A stretch of DNA of 64,000 bases, taken from NCBI GenBank assembly GCA_022842305.1, contig JALHPY010000005.1, positions 1-64,000 on the forward strand, in the 5' to 3' direction. The DNA comes from Rubrivivax sp. (lineage in GTDB: Bacteria > Pseudomonadota > Gammaproteobacteria > Burkholderiales > Burkholderiaceae_C). A model generated the notes under the pieces. It did not search any database and had not been told where the DNA came from. It saw nothing but the letters and a program-made list of their open reading frames with translations. The translations under genes were made by a program, and so were the position numbers. Shown in pieces: positions 37,787 to 45,922 of this stretch (its first letter is position 1; each line of letters opens with the position of its first letter).

Positions 37787-38296
37787 ATGAAGCGCATCCA
37801 CGTCCTGGTGCTCTGCACCCACAACTCGGCCCGCAGCGTGCTGGCCGAGGCCATGCTGGGCCACTGGGCACGCAAGCTCGGGCGCGATGTCCAGGCCCAC
37901 AGCGCCGGCAGCGCGCCCAGCGGCCGCATCAATCCGTTTGCGCTGGAGGCGCTGGCCAACGCGGGCATAGCGACTGCAGGCTTCCGCAGCAAGCGCTGGG
38001 ACGAGTTCAGCGGCGCAGGCGCGCCGCCGCTGTCCATCGTGATCACGGTCTGCGACAGCGCGGCGGCCGAGAGCTGCCCGGTCTTCTTCGGCGGCACGGG
38101 CGGCCCGCCCGTCAAGGTGCACTGGGGCTACCCCGACCCGTCCAACGCCGAAGGCGGCGATGCCGGCAAGCGCCGCGCCTTCGAGTTGACGCGCCAGGCC
38201 ATCGGCTACCGCATGCTGCAGTTGCTCAGCGCACCGATAGAAACCATGGATCGGGCTACGCTGCACGCGGCACTCACGGCCATCGGCCAGAGCTGA
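37787..38296 (+). CDS. arsC: Arsenate reductase, low-molecular-weight phosphatase type
   Basis: A 169-residue cytoplasmic reductase that converts As(V) to As(III). The phosphatase loop is C10-THNSA-R16, and the redox pair is Cys89 and Cys97 (ITVCDSAAAESCPVFF), spaced as in thioredoxin-coupled ArsC of Gram-positive bacteria (Cys10, 82, 89 there), so thioredoxin should be the reductant. Placed between arsM and acr3 (42 and 10 bp gaps), its product As(III) is then exported or methylated. Confidence 0.93.
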   Translation: MKRIHVLVLCTHNSARSVLAEAMLGHWARKLGRDVQAHSAGSAPSGRINPFALEALANAGIATAGFRSKRWDEFSGAGAPPLSIVITVCDSAAAESCPVFFGGTGGPPVKVHWGYPDPSNAEGGDAGKRRAFELTRQAIGYRMLQLLSAPIETMDRATLHAALTAIGQS

Positions 38297-38306
38297 CATC
38301 ACTGCC

Positions 38307-39398
38307 ATGAACACCCAGGTCCTGCCAAAGCCCGCCGACACCCCGGCGCCCCTGAACACCTTCGAGCGCTACCTCACCCTGTGGGTCTTTCTGTGCATCG
38401 TCGCCGGCATCGTGCTGGGCCAGTTGCTGCCCGGCCCCATACAGGCCATAGGCCGCATGGAGTTTGCGCAGGTCAACCTGCCGGTGGGCCTGCTGATCTG
38501 GGTGATGATCATCCCGATGCTGCTGAAGGTGGACTTCGGCGCGCTGGCCCAGGTCAGGGCGCACTGGCGCGGCATCGGCGTCACGCTGTTCATCAACTGG
38601 GCCGTCAAGCCCTTCTCGATGGCCTTGCTGGCCTGGATCTTCATCCGCCAGCTGTTCGCGCCCTGGCTGCCGGCCGACCAGATCGACAGCTACATCGCCG
38701 GCCTCATCCTGCTGGCCGCCGCGCCCTGCACGGCGATGGTGTTCGTGTGGAGCCGTCTGACCCACGGCGACCCGCTGTTCACGCTGTCGCAGGTGGCGCT
38801 CAACGACAGCATCATGGTGTTCGCCTTCGCGCCCATCGTCGCCTTGCTGCTGGGCCTGTCGTCCATCATCGTGCCCTGGGACACGCTGCTCACGTCGGTG
38901 GGCCTGTACATCGTGATCCCGGTGGTCATTGCGCAGATCTGGCGCAGGTCGCTGCTGCGGCGGGGGCAGGCGGCCTTCGACCGCGCGATGGCGCAGATCG
39001 GCCCCTGGTCGGTGGCGGCCCTGCTGGCCACGCTGGTGCTGCTGTTCGGCTTTCAGGGCCAGGCCATCCTGGCGCAGCCGCTGATCATTGCCCTGCTGGC
39101 CGTGCCCATCCTGATCCAGGTGTTCTTCAACTCGGGCCTGGCCTATTGGCTGAACCGCCGCGTGGGCGAATCGCACAACGTGGCCTGCCCGTCGGCGCTG
39201 ATCGGTGCCAGCAACTTCTTCGAACTGGCGGTGGCCGCGGCCATCAGCCTGTTCGGCTTTCAGTCGGGCGCAGCGCTGGCCACTGTGGTGGGCGTGCTGA
39301 TCGAAGTGCCGGTGATGCTGCTGGTGGTGCGCATGGTCAACGCCACCAAGCCCTGGTACGAACGCGGCGCCGCCGTCAGGGCGCGCCATCCATCATGA
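38307..39398 (+). CDS. acr3: ACR3-family arsenite efflux permease
   Basis: A 363-residue inner-membrane protein with about ten transmembrane helices. The family-defining segment LAAAPCTAMVFVWS holds the functionally essential Cys (Cys141 here), and CPSALIGASNFFELAVAAAISLFG is the conserved ninth-helix region. It exports As(III) from the cytoplasm, alone or energised by ArsA. Although sometimes labelled arsB, it is of the ACR3 rather than ArsB family. Followed by arsD after 13 bp. Confidence 0.94.
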   Translation: MNTQVLPKPADTPAPLNTFERYLTLWVFLCIVAGIVLGQLLPGPIQAIGRMEFAQVNLPVGLLIWVMIIPMLLKVDFGALAQVRAHWRGIGVTLFINWAVKPFSMALLAWIFIRQLFAPWLPADQIDSYIAGLILLAAAPCTAMVFVWSRLTHGDPLFTLSQVALNDSIMVFAFAPIVALLLGLSSIIVPWDTLLTSVGLYIVIPVVIAQIWRRSLLRRGQAAFDRAMAQIGPWSVAALLATLVLLFGFQGQAILAQPLIIALLAVPILIQVFFNSGLAYWLNRRVGESHNVACPSALIGASNFFELAVAAAISLFGFQSGAALATVVGVLIEVPVMLLVVRMVNATKPWYERGAAVRARHPS

Positions 39399-39411
39399 AC
39401 GGAGCCAAGAC

Positions 39412-39831
39412 ATGACATCGATCCAGGTATTCGACCCCGCGCTGTGCTGCAGCACCGGCGTGTGCGGTGTAGAGGTCGACCAGGCGCTGGTCAGCTTTGC
39501 GGCCGACGTGGACTGGGCCCGGGCCCAGGGCGCGACCATCGAGCGCTTCAACCTGGCGCAGCAGCCGATGGCCTTTGCCGACAACGCGGCGGTCAATGCG
39601 GCGCTGCAGCGCAGCGGTGAATCCGCCTTGCCCCTGCTGGTGCGCGACGGGCAGGTGCTGCTGTCGGGGCGTTATCCCGCGCGCGGCCAGTTGGCAGGGT
39701 GGCTGGGGCTGACGACCGCCAGCGCCAGGCTGTCTGCCATCGCCGTGGCCGCGGCACCTGCCCCGGCCTGCTGCAGCCCGTCTGTGGCTGCAACGTCCAT
39801 CCCGGAACCCGGCGGCTCCAAGTGTTGCTGA
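39412..39831 (+). CDS. arsD: Arsenite metallochaperone ArsD
   Basis: A 139-residue protein with the thioredoxin-like ArsD fold. The conserved As(III)-binding triad is present: Cys12, Cys13 and Cys18 (ALCCSTGVCG). Additional Cys pairs occur in the tail (PACCSP and the terminal KCC). It hands As(III) to ArsA and, as a weak repressor, can limit operon expression. Immediately upstream of arsA, as usual. Confidence 0.94.
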   Translation: MTSIQVFDPALCCSTGVCGVEVDQALVSFAADVDWARAQGATIERFNLAQQPMAFADNAAVNAALQRSGESALPLLVRDGQVLLSGRYPARGQLAGWLGLTTASARLSAIAVAAAPAPACCSPSVAATSIPEPGGSKCC

Positions 39832-39863
39832 CGGGTCAGGCGCCGGCCCCCGCAGCGCCGCCG

Positions 39864-41642
39864 ATGAAGTTCCTGGATCACCCGCCGCGCTTCCTGTTCT
39901 TCACCGGCAAGGGCGGCGTCGGCAAGACGTCCATCGCCTGTGCCACGGCCATCAAGCTGGCCGAAGGCGGGGCGCGCGTGCTGCTGGTCAGCACCGACCC
40001 GGCATCCAACGTGGGGCAGGTGTTCGGCGTGCGCATCGGCAACCACGTCACCCCGCTCACGGCCGTGCCCAGACTGTCGGCGCTGGAGATCGACCCCCAG
40101 GCCGCCGCCCAGGCCTACCGTGACCGCATCGTCGGCCCGGTGCGCGGCGTGCTGCCCGACAGCGTGGTCAAAAGCATCGAAGAGCAGCTCTCGGGGGCCT
40201 GCACCACCGAGATCGCGGCCTTCGACGAGTTCACCGAACTGCTGACCGACCCCGCGCTGCTGGCCGCGTACGAGCACATCGTCTTCGACACCGCGCCCAC
40301 CGGCCACACCATCCGCCTGCTGCAGCTGCCCGGGGCCTGGAGCGGCTTCCTCGAGGCCGGCAAGGGCGATGCATCCTGCCTGGGCCCGCTGGCCGGGCTG
40401 GACAAGCAGCGCGCGCAGTACAAGGCCGCGGTGGATGCGCTGGCCGACCCCCGGCGCACGCTGCTGGTGCTGGTGGCGCGCGCCCAGGCCGCCACGCTGC
40501 GCGAAGTGGCGCGCACCCATGCCGAGCTGGCCGCCATCGGCCTGACGCAGCAGACCCTGGTGATCAACGGCGTGCTGCCGCAGCGCGAGGCGGCGCAGGA
40601 CCCCCTGGCAGCAGCCATTCTTCAACGCGAACAGGCCGCCCTGGCCGCCATGCCGGAGGCGTTGCGGGCCTTGCCCATGGACCAGGTTCCGCTCAAGGCC
40701 TTCAACCTGGTGGGCCTGGACGCCTTGCACCAGTTGCTGGACCCCGCGGACAGCCCGGCCGCGGCCAGCGACGAAGAGCCGCCCCCGCTGCTTGCGCCCA
40801 CCCTGGCATCGCTGATAGACGACATCGCGGCCGACGGCCATGGCCTGGTGATGCTGATGGGCAAGGGCGGCGTCGGCAAGACCACGCTGGCGGCAGCCGT
40901 GGCCGTGGCGCTGGCCCAGCGCGGCTCGCCCGTGCACCTGACCACCTCGGACCCCGCGGCCCACCTCAGCGAAACGCTGATGGGCGCACAGCAGAACCTG
41001 GTGGTGAGCCGCATCGACCCGCACGTGGAGACCGAGCGCTACCGCCAGCACGTGATGAAAACCAAGGGCGCGCAGCTCGACGCGCAGGGCAAGGCGCTGC
41101 TGGAGGAAGACCTGCGTTCGCCCTGCACCGAAGAGATTGCCGTGTTCCAGGCCTTCTCGCGCATCATCCGCGAAGCCGGGCGCAAGTTCGTGGTGATGGA
41201 CACCGCGCCCACCGGGCACACCCTGCTGCTGCTGGATGCCACCGGCGCCTACGACCGCGACATCCAGCGTCAGATGGGCGGCAAGGGCCTGCACTTCACG
41301 ACGCCGATGATGCAGCTGCAGGACCCCAAGCAGACCAAGGTGCTGCTGGTGACCCTGGCCGAGACCACGCCGGTGCTGGAAGCCGCCAACCTGCAGGCCG
41401 ACCTGCGCCGCGCCGGCATCGAGCCCTGGGCCTGGGTGGTGAACAACAGCGTGGCGGCGGCGCGGCCGCATTCGCCCCTGCTGCGCCAGCGCGCGCGCAA
41501 TGAACGGGCCGAGATCGCCGCCGTGGCAACCGTGCACAGCCAACGCCATGCGGTCGTGCCCTTGCTGCAGGAAGAGCCCATCGGCGCTGCGCGGTTGCTG
41601 GCGATGGCGGTCGCGGGCAGCGCTGCCCCTGTCGCTGCCTGA
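39864..41642 (+). CDS. arsA: Arsenite-transporting ATPase ArsA
   Basis: A 592-residue ATPase of two homologous halves. P-loops are GKGGVGKT at residues 15-22 and about 333-340; the DTAPTGHT signal-transduction motifs start at residues 142 and 446. The three As(III)-binding Cys are at 113, 172 and 421, essentially as in E. coli ArsA (113, 172, 422). It pairs with ACR3 here instead of ArsB, which is known in other ars operons. An upstream TTG at 39825 overlapping arsD is a possible alternative start. Confidence 0.94.
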   Translation: MKFLDHPPRFLFFTGKGGVGKTSIACATAIKLAEGGARVLLVSTDPASNVGQVFGVRIGNHVTPLTAVPRLSALEIDPQAAAQAYRDRIVGPVRGVLPDSVVKSIEEQLSGACTTEIAAFDEFTELLTDPALLAAYEHIVFDTAPTGHTIRLLQLPGAWSGFLEAGKGDASCLGPLAGLDKQRAQYKAAVDALADPRRTLLVLVARAQAATLREVARTHAELAAIGLTQQTLVINGVLPQREAAQDPLAAAILQREQAALAAMPEALRALPMDQVPLKAFNLVGLDALHQLLDPADSPAAASDEEPPPLLAPTLASLIDDIAADGHGLVMLMGKGGVGKTTLAAAVAVALAQRGSPVHLTTSDPAAHLSETLMGAQQNLVVSRIDPHVETERYRQHVMKTKGAQLDAQGKALLEEDLRSPCTEEIAVFQAFSRIIREAGRKFVVMDTAPTGHTLLLLDATGAYDRDIQRQMGGKGLHFTTPMMQLQDPKQTKVLLVTLAETTPVLEAANLQADLRRAGIEPWAWVVNNSVAAARPHSPLLRQRARNERAEIAAVATVHSQRHAVVPLLQEEPIGAARLLAMAVAGSAAPVAA

Positions 41643-41648
41643 ACCTTC

Positions 41649-42251
41649 ATGAACCCAGCCTCGCCCACGTCGCCCGCGCCCTTTGCCTGCGTGACCAGTG
41701 CCTGGCAGGCCCACGAGGCCGAGTTGCGCAGCTTCCTGCGCAAGCGCCTGGCCGAACCCGCCGCGGCAGACGATGTCCTGCAGGAAATCTTCGTCAAGGC
41801 CCTGCGCGCGGGTCAGGACTTCTGCAGGCTGGACAACCCGCGCGCCTGGCTGTTCCAGGTGGCTCGCAATGCGCTCGTGGACCGGCTGCGTGCATCGCGC
41901 CCTACCGAACCCCTGGAGGATCACGAAGAGCATCTGGCAGCGCCACAGGCCGATGGCGTGGCGCCGGTGGACGCCCTGACCGACTGCCTGTCCCGGGTGC
42001 TGGCCGAGCTGAGCCTCGACGACGCCGACGTGCTGCGTCGGTGTGATATCGAAGGGACGACCCAGCGCGCCTACGCCGAGCTGCGCGGCCTGGGCCTGCC
42101 TGCCGTCAAATCGCGTCTGCTGCGGGCCCGGCAACGCCTGCGCGAACGCATGGCGCAGGTCTGTCGCGTTCGCTTCGACCCGGTGGACGGCCGGGTGTGC
42201 GGGCACGACGGGCGGGCCGACGGGCCTGGGAACCCATCCAAGCAGGACTAG
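41649..42251 (+). CDS. sigZ: SigZ-type ECF sigma factor
   Basis: A 200-residue ECF sigma factor: region 2 (FLRKRLAEPAAADDVLQEIFVK ... LFQVARNALVDRLR) and region 4 (LPAVKSRLLRARQRLRERMAQVC), with a C-terminal tail holding two Cys (MAQVCRVRF and GRVCGHD), as in SigZ relatives. It begins 6 bp after arsA, so it is co-transcribed with the arsenic operon. Whether the arsenite-induced factor reads promoters elsewhere in the island is not known. No anti-sigma gene is adjacent. Confidence 0.85.
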   Translation: MNPASPTSPAPFACVTSAWQAHEAELRSFLRKRLAEPAAADDVLQEIFVKALRAGQDFCRLDNPRAWLFQVARNALVDRLRASRPTEPLEDHEEHLAAPQADGVAPVDALTDCLSRVLAELSLDDADVLRRCDIEGTTQRAYAELRGLGLPAVKSRLLRARQRLRERMAQVCRVRFDPVDGRVCGHDGRADGPGNPSKQD

Positions 42252-42339
42252 CGGTGCTCTTCCTGCAGATTCAACGCGGTGGCGCGAGGTAGCGAAGGCC
42301 GCGGTGTCACGGCGGGTCGCCCCGCAAGCAGGTCAGCAC

Positions 42340-42368
42340 AGGCGGCCGGTGGACCCTGCCGGCCGCCT
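42340..42368. terminator. Strong hairpin after the arsR-sigZ operon
   Basis: A perfect 10 bp stem, AGGCGGCCGG (42340-42349) and CCGGCCGCCT (42359-42368), with a 9 nt loop, 89 bp after the sigZ stop. No T tract follows on either strand. It could end or protect the ars mRNA. Confidence 0.5.
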
Positions 42369-42378
42369 GACGCATGCA

Positions 42379-42396
42379 GGGGCACCGAAGTGCCCC
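42379..42396. terminator. Hairpin between convergent sigZ and PEP-CTERM genes
   Basis: A perfect 7 bp stem GGGGCAC-cgaa-GTGCCCC with a stable tetraloop, 9 bp beyond the PEP-CTERM stop on the minus strand. No T tract on either side; a bidirectional terminator or mRNA end structure is likely. Confidence 0.5.
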
Positions 42397-42404
42397 GGGT
42401 CATG

Positions 42405-43028
42405 TCAACTCGGACGACGACGAATGGTTGACAGCCCGAGAAGGGCCAGGCCGACGAGGGCCAGGGTGGCAGGCTCCGGCACTTGCGTGATGAACGGAGG
42501 ACCCTGCTGCGTGAAGGAGCAGTTCACCGACAAGCCCCCACCGCCCGACTGGTTGCAGTTGAGCAGCATGCCATCGGCGGCAGAGAAGCCGTTGGGGCCG
42601 GTAACCGTCCCCATGAAGCTCAAGTTCAGAAAGTCAGGACCCGCGCTGCCAGCCGTGACGGATGTGAACAGGGCCGTGTACAAGCCCTCCGAGCCACTGG
42701 CGCCTTCATTGCCAGTGGTGAACGTCTTGGTCAGGTCAATGGCGGTGGTCGAGCCGATGCTGTAGTTGATGACGGTTTGGGACAGGAAGACGGGCATCCC
42801 CAGAAACGAACCGGCGTCGTCCGTGAAGGGGGGCGTGTTGCCCACGGTGTTTGTCGCGTACGTCGCATTGCCGAAATTGAGCGCGGTGGAAGTCCCGAGC
42901 GAGCTGCCCACGTAGGTGAAGGTACCGCTGGGGACGAAGCCGAAATTCACCTGCGTGGCGGCAGCCTGTGCCGCGCCAGCAGATACGAGTGCAGCCGCGA
43001 CGGCTGCGTACAGTAGGACCTTTTTCAT
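42405..43028 (-). CDS. PEP-CTERM sorting-domain protein inside the arsenic island
   Basis: A 207-residue secreted protein: signal peptide (LLYAAVAAALVSAGAAQAA), a Thr/Ser/Gly/Asn-rich body with little charge, and the C-terminal signal VPEPATLALVGLALLGLSTI followed by RRRPS. Good ribosome site (agaaggaagatgtt). It interrupts the arsenic genes and is convergent with sigZ. The body has no recognised domain; its exosortase is encoded elsewhere. Confidence 0.88.
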   Translation of the reverse strand: MKKVLLYAAVAAALVSAGAAQAAATQVNFGFVPSGTFTYVGSSLGTSTALNFGNATYATNTVGNTPPFTDDAGSFLGMPVFLSQTVINYSIGSTTAIDLTKTFTTGNEGASGSEGLYTALFTSVTAGSAGPDFLNLSFMGTVTGPNGFSAADGMLLNCNQSGGGGLSVNCSFTQQGPPFITQVPEPATLALVGLALLGLSTIRRRPS

Positions 43029-43725
43029 AACATCTTCCTTCTAAATGAAAGTTTGATTGAAGCGCCAGGCGGCTGCCTGAAAAGGCAACTTGCCGGCACA
43101 CCAATTACCCGCAAGTCTGATGCCAGTTTCAAAATTTGATGACTGGCAACGACTTAGCGAAAGCCTGCGCAAGGCGGCCAATGCGAGTGTCAAATTATTC
43201 GAGTAAGCGAATGTTTCCATTGGCTTCGGGCGCCCGCTAATGCTGAAAAACAGGAATCTCCATTAGCTGTCTGTCTGTACGAAAGCAGACATAAGCGAGG
43301 GGTCGGACATCGCCCCGCGCGCCATTGCCGCATTGCCGTCTGCCTTTGTTCAAGGGAGAACTTGCGCCAATGCACGAGAGATTGGAGTGCCAGTTGAGAG
43401 CTGCTGCGGGCCTGATGAGCGAGCCTGACGCGCCCCAACAAGGTGGCAGGCGCCCAAGGCAAGCTGGACAGCATGTCAGGGGTGAACCGGCCGCAACGCG
43501 CAAGCAGTTCGTAGAGGCAGAACCCGCGATGGTCAGCACGCCGTTGGCACACTGATGCGGTACCGCCATTCTTCGCATGGCAGGGTCGCCAATGCGAATT
43601 GCGCGACGATCCGCCTTGCCGCGCTCTCATGGCTCCACAGTTCGCATGAACTGTCCGCCATCAACCGCCGCGAGTTTTCTCGAAATGTCGCTGGCCGGAA
43701 ATTCACATGTCGCGATCGATCATTC

Positions 43726-43742
43726 GCCTAATCCTATTAGGC
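43726..43742. repeat. Perfect inverted repeat GCCTAAT-cct-ATTAGGC
   Basis: A 7 bp perfect arm with a 3 nt centre in the A+T-rich non-coding stretch, about 90 bp upstream of the candidate permease-operon promoter. Could be an operator, a remnant attachment or a small hairpin; nothing in the sequence decides. Confidence 0.5.
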
Positions 43743-43831
43743 ACTGGCACTGAAGTGTTGGTTGAGGCTGGGCCTGTCCACCTTCATAAGCTCAGGGTCG
43801 AGTCTAGTGTCAGCTTCTAATGCGACACGTT

Positions 43832-43860
43832 TGACTCATGAGCTTGCGCACCTTATCTGG
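43832..43860 (+). promoter_or_regulatory. Possible sigma-70 promoter for the permease operon
   Basis: TTGACT (43832-43837), a 17 bp spacer, and TATCTG (43855-43860), preceded by a GTGTC ... GACAC dyad at 43808-43829. It would give a leader of about 275 bp before the permease ATG, long but without another credible gene. Confidence 0.35.
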
Positions 43861-44141
43861 ATCGATAACGCTACCCTGAACACATTCTGGAATGACTGAT
43901 GGCGCGGATCATGCCGAGCCGGTGTCTTTTGCTCTGTTCGGTAACCCACATTGTCAGTCTCACTAGAACGGAAAGCGGGGGGCGATGGGGTCGGCGCATG
44001 GTGATGCCAGCGGGCATGGATGGAGCCGCTTGCTCGAAGCCCGCGCGAACCGACAGCGGGCCGCGGAACCCTGCCAAGACGACGCACCCGGTCCTGCATC
44101 CTTTTCGACCCTTCTTCGTCTCCACCAGCAGAGGTGAAGAA

Positions 44142-45194
44142 ATGGCCGAAGCGAGCCTGTCCCAACGCACGCTGCAACTGCCCCGGCTCTACCCACGAGG
44201 CTTTCTGCTCGTGGCCGCGGTGGCGTGGTGGCTGCTGTACCAGGCGCTGGCCCCGGCTTCCGAGGCGTTGGTGGCCGCGCTGCCGGTGGACCGCGCCAGC
44301 CACCTGGGGGGTGCGCTGCAGTTCTTCCTGTACGACACGCCCAAGGTGTTGCTGCTGCTGACCCTGGTGGTGTTCGTGATGGGCATGGTGAACTCGTACT
44401 TCACCCCCGAGCGCACCCGTGCCCTGCTGGCGGGCAGGTCCGAAGGCGTGGCCAACGTCATGGCCGCCAGCCTGGGCATCGTCACGCCGTTCTGTTCTTG
44501 CTCGGCCGTGCCGCTGTTCATCGGCTTTGTGCAGGCCGGTGTGCCCCTGGGCGTGACGTTCTCGTTCCTGATCTCGGCACCGATGGTCAACGAGGTGGCG
44601 CTGGCGCTGCTGTTCGGCCTGTTCGGCTGGAAGATCGCCGCGCTGTACCTGGGCCTGGGCCTGACGGTGGCCATCGTCGCCGGTTGGGTCATCGGCCGGC
44701 TGAAGATGGAAGCCCACCTGGAGGACTGGGTGCGCGACATGCCCCGGGTGGCCGCTGCGGCCGGCGAGAGCGGCCTGACGCTGCAGGAACGCATGCAAGC
44801 GGGCTTCGCCAGCGTGCGCGAGATCGTCGGCAAGGTCTGGCCCTACATCCTGGTGGGCATCGCCATCGGCGCGGCCATCCACGGCTGGGTGCCGCAGGAC
44901 TTCATGGCCTCGTTCATGGGCAAGGACGCCTGGTGGTCGGTGCCGCTGGCGGTGCTGTTGGGTGTGCCCATGTACACCAACGCCGCGGGCGTGATCCCCA
45001 TCGTGCAGGCACTGCTGGCCAAGGGCGCGGCGCTGGGCACCGTGCTGGCCTTCATGATGAGCGTGATCGCGCTCTCGCTGCCCGAGATGATCATCCTGCG
45101 CAAGGTGCTCAAGCTGCGCCTGATCGCCACCTTCGTGGGTGTCGTGGCCACCGGCATCCTGATCGTGGGCTTCGTGTTCAACGCGGTGCTGTAA
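44142..45194 (+). CDS. arsP: Permease of the ArsP/UPF0718 (DUF318) family
   Basis: A 350-residue membrane protein with about eight helices. The hallmark TPFCSCSAVPLFIGF (Cys118 and Cys120) and the matching second-half region GVPMYTNAAGVIPIVQALL are present. ArsP members export trivalent organoarsenicals such as methylarsenite, which would suit an ArsM producer; other UPF0718 permeases have unknown substrates, so the arsenic assignment rests on context. The start at 44142 begins the conserved chain and has a ribosome site (agaggtgaaga). Confidence 0.75.
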   Translation: MAEASLSQRTLQLPRLYPRGFLLVAAVAWWLLYQALAPASEALVAALPVDRASHLGGALQFFLYDTPKVLLLLTLVVFVMGMVNSYFTPERTRALLAGRSEGVANVMAASLGIVTPFCSCSAVPLFIGFVQAGVPLGVTFSFLISAPMVNEVALALLFGLFGWKIAALYLGLGLTVAIVAGWVIGRLKMEAHLEDWVRDMPRVAAAAGESGLTLQERMQAGFASVREIVGKVWPYILVGIAIGAAIHGWVPQDFMASFMGKDAWWSVPLAVLLGVPMYTNAAGVIPIVQALLAKGAALGTVLAFMMSVIALSLPEMIILRKVLKLRLIATFVGVVATGILIVGFVFNAVL

Positions 45195-45239
45195 CGCGCA
45201 ACGCCAGTCTTCCACTTCAAGCCATTTCAAGGAGAGAAC

Positions 45240-45473
45240 ATGGACATCAAGGTACTGGGCACCGGTTGTGCCAACTGCAAGACGACGATGGCGCTGATCG
45301 AACAGCTGGCGCAGGCCAAGGGCGTGCCCGTGACGCTGAGCAAGGTCGAAGAGCTGCGCGAGATCATGGGCTATGGCGTGATGAGCACGCCCGGCGTCGT
45401 CATCGATGGCAAGGTGGTGCACGCCGGTGGCGTGCCCAGCCGCGACAAGATCGAGAAGTGGCTGGCCGCCTGA
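45240..45473 (+). CDS. Mini-thioredoxin (redox-active disulfide protein type)
   Basis: A 77-residue thioredoxin-fold protein with the active pair Cys10-x2-Cys13 (GTGCANCKTT) and the cis-Pro loop GVMSTPGVVIDG. These very small thioredoxins are usually encoded right after UPF0718 permeases, as here (46 bp gap, ribosome site aaggagagaac). It may reduce a permease Cys or carry a thiol-bound metalloid; not tested for this family as far as I know. Confidence 0.88.
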   Translation: MDIKVLGTGCANCKTTMALIEQLAQAKGVPVTLSKVEELREIMGYGVMSTPGVVIDGKVVHAGGVPSRDKIEKWLAA

Positions 45474-45501
45474 ACCCCACACCCGCAACCAGGAACGCCC
45501 C

Positions 45502-45915
45502 ATGAACGCCCGTGTCGAACTGCCCGCCGCCCGCGAGGTCTGCCCCACCACCACCCGCCGCCTGATCGGCGAAGGCGCCTTGCTGGTGGACGTGCGCGAA
45601 CTGGATGAAGTGGCCCGGGTCGCCTTCGATGTACCGGGTGTGCTGTTCATGCCCATGTCCGAGCTGGAGCAGTGCTACGCCGAACTGCCGCGCGACCGGC
45701 AACTGGTGCTGGTGTGCGCCGTGGGCGAACGCAGCCTGAAGGCCACCTACTTTCTGATGTACCACGGCTACACGCAGGTCGCCAACATGCAAGGCGGCAT
45801 CATGAAGTGGGCGCGCAAAGGCTTCCCCATCAAGGGCCAGGCGCCGGCTGAGGTGCCGGCCACCGGTGGCTGCTGCAGCAGCGCGGCGCCTGGCAAGAAC
45901 TCCTGCTGCGGATGA
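45502..45915 (+). CDS. Rhodanese-like protein with Cys-rich tail
   Basis: A 137-residue single-domain rhodanese. The active-site loop is Cys72-AVGERS, with the conserved DVRE at residues 30-33 and a GGIMKWARKGFP end typical of the fold. The tail adds two vicinal Cys pairs (GGCCSS at 124-125 and SCCG at 135-136), which are absent from ordinary rhodaneses. The start at 45502 begins MNARVELP just after the mini-thioredoxin (29 bp). It could handle sulfane sulfur or bind As(III) through the tail (inference). Confidence 0.85.
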   Translation: MNARVELPAAREVCPTTTRRLIGEGALLVDVRELDEVARVAFDVPGVLFMPMSELEQCYAELPRDRQLVLVCAVGERSLKATYFLMYHGYTQVANMQGGIMKWARKGFPIKGQAPAEVPATGGCCSSAAPGKNSCCG

Positions 45916-45922
45916 GCTTGCC

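Larger units (their letters stand above)
43029..44141. other. 1.1 kb stretch without a confident gene, lower G+C
   Basis: This stretch is clearly lower in G+C than its surroundings, especially 43029-43260 and 43620-43900. Open frames here (for example 43237-43578 on the minus strand) lack the codon bias of the region and have no recognised domain. It contains a perfect palindrome (43726-43742), a GTGTC/GACAC dyad (43808-43829) and a possible sigma-70 promoter (43832-43860) for the permease operon. No intact transposase or terminal repeats were recognised. It may be a recombination scar or a remnant of decayed genes. Confidence 0.6.

Noticed and set aside
43237-43578. Open frame of 113 codons on the minus strand in the low-G+C gap
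   Set aside because: Its codon use differs from neighbouring genes, there is no credible ribosome site, and no domain is seen; kept only as part of the non-coding stretch.
43808-43829. GTGTC...GACAC dyad as a possible transposon end
   Set aside because: No matching second end, target duplication or transposase was seen; arms of 5 bp are too short to support an insertion sequence.
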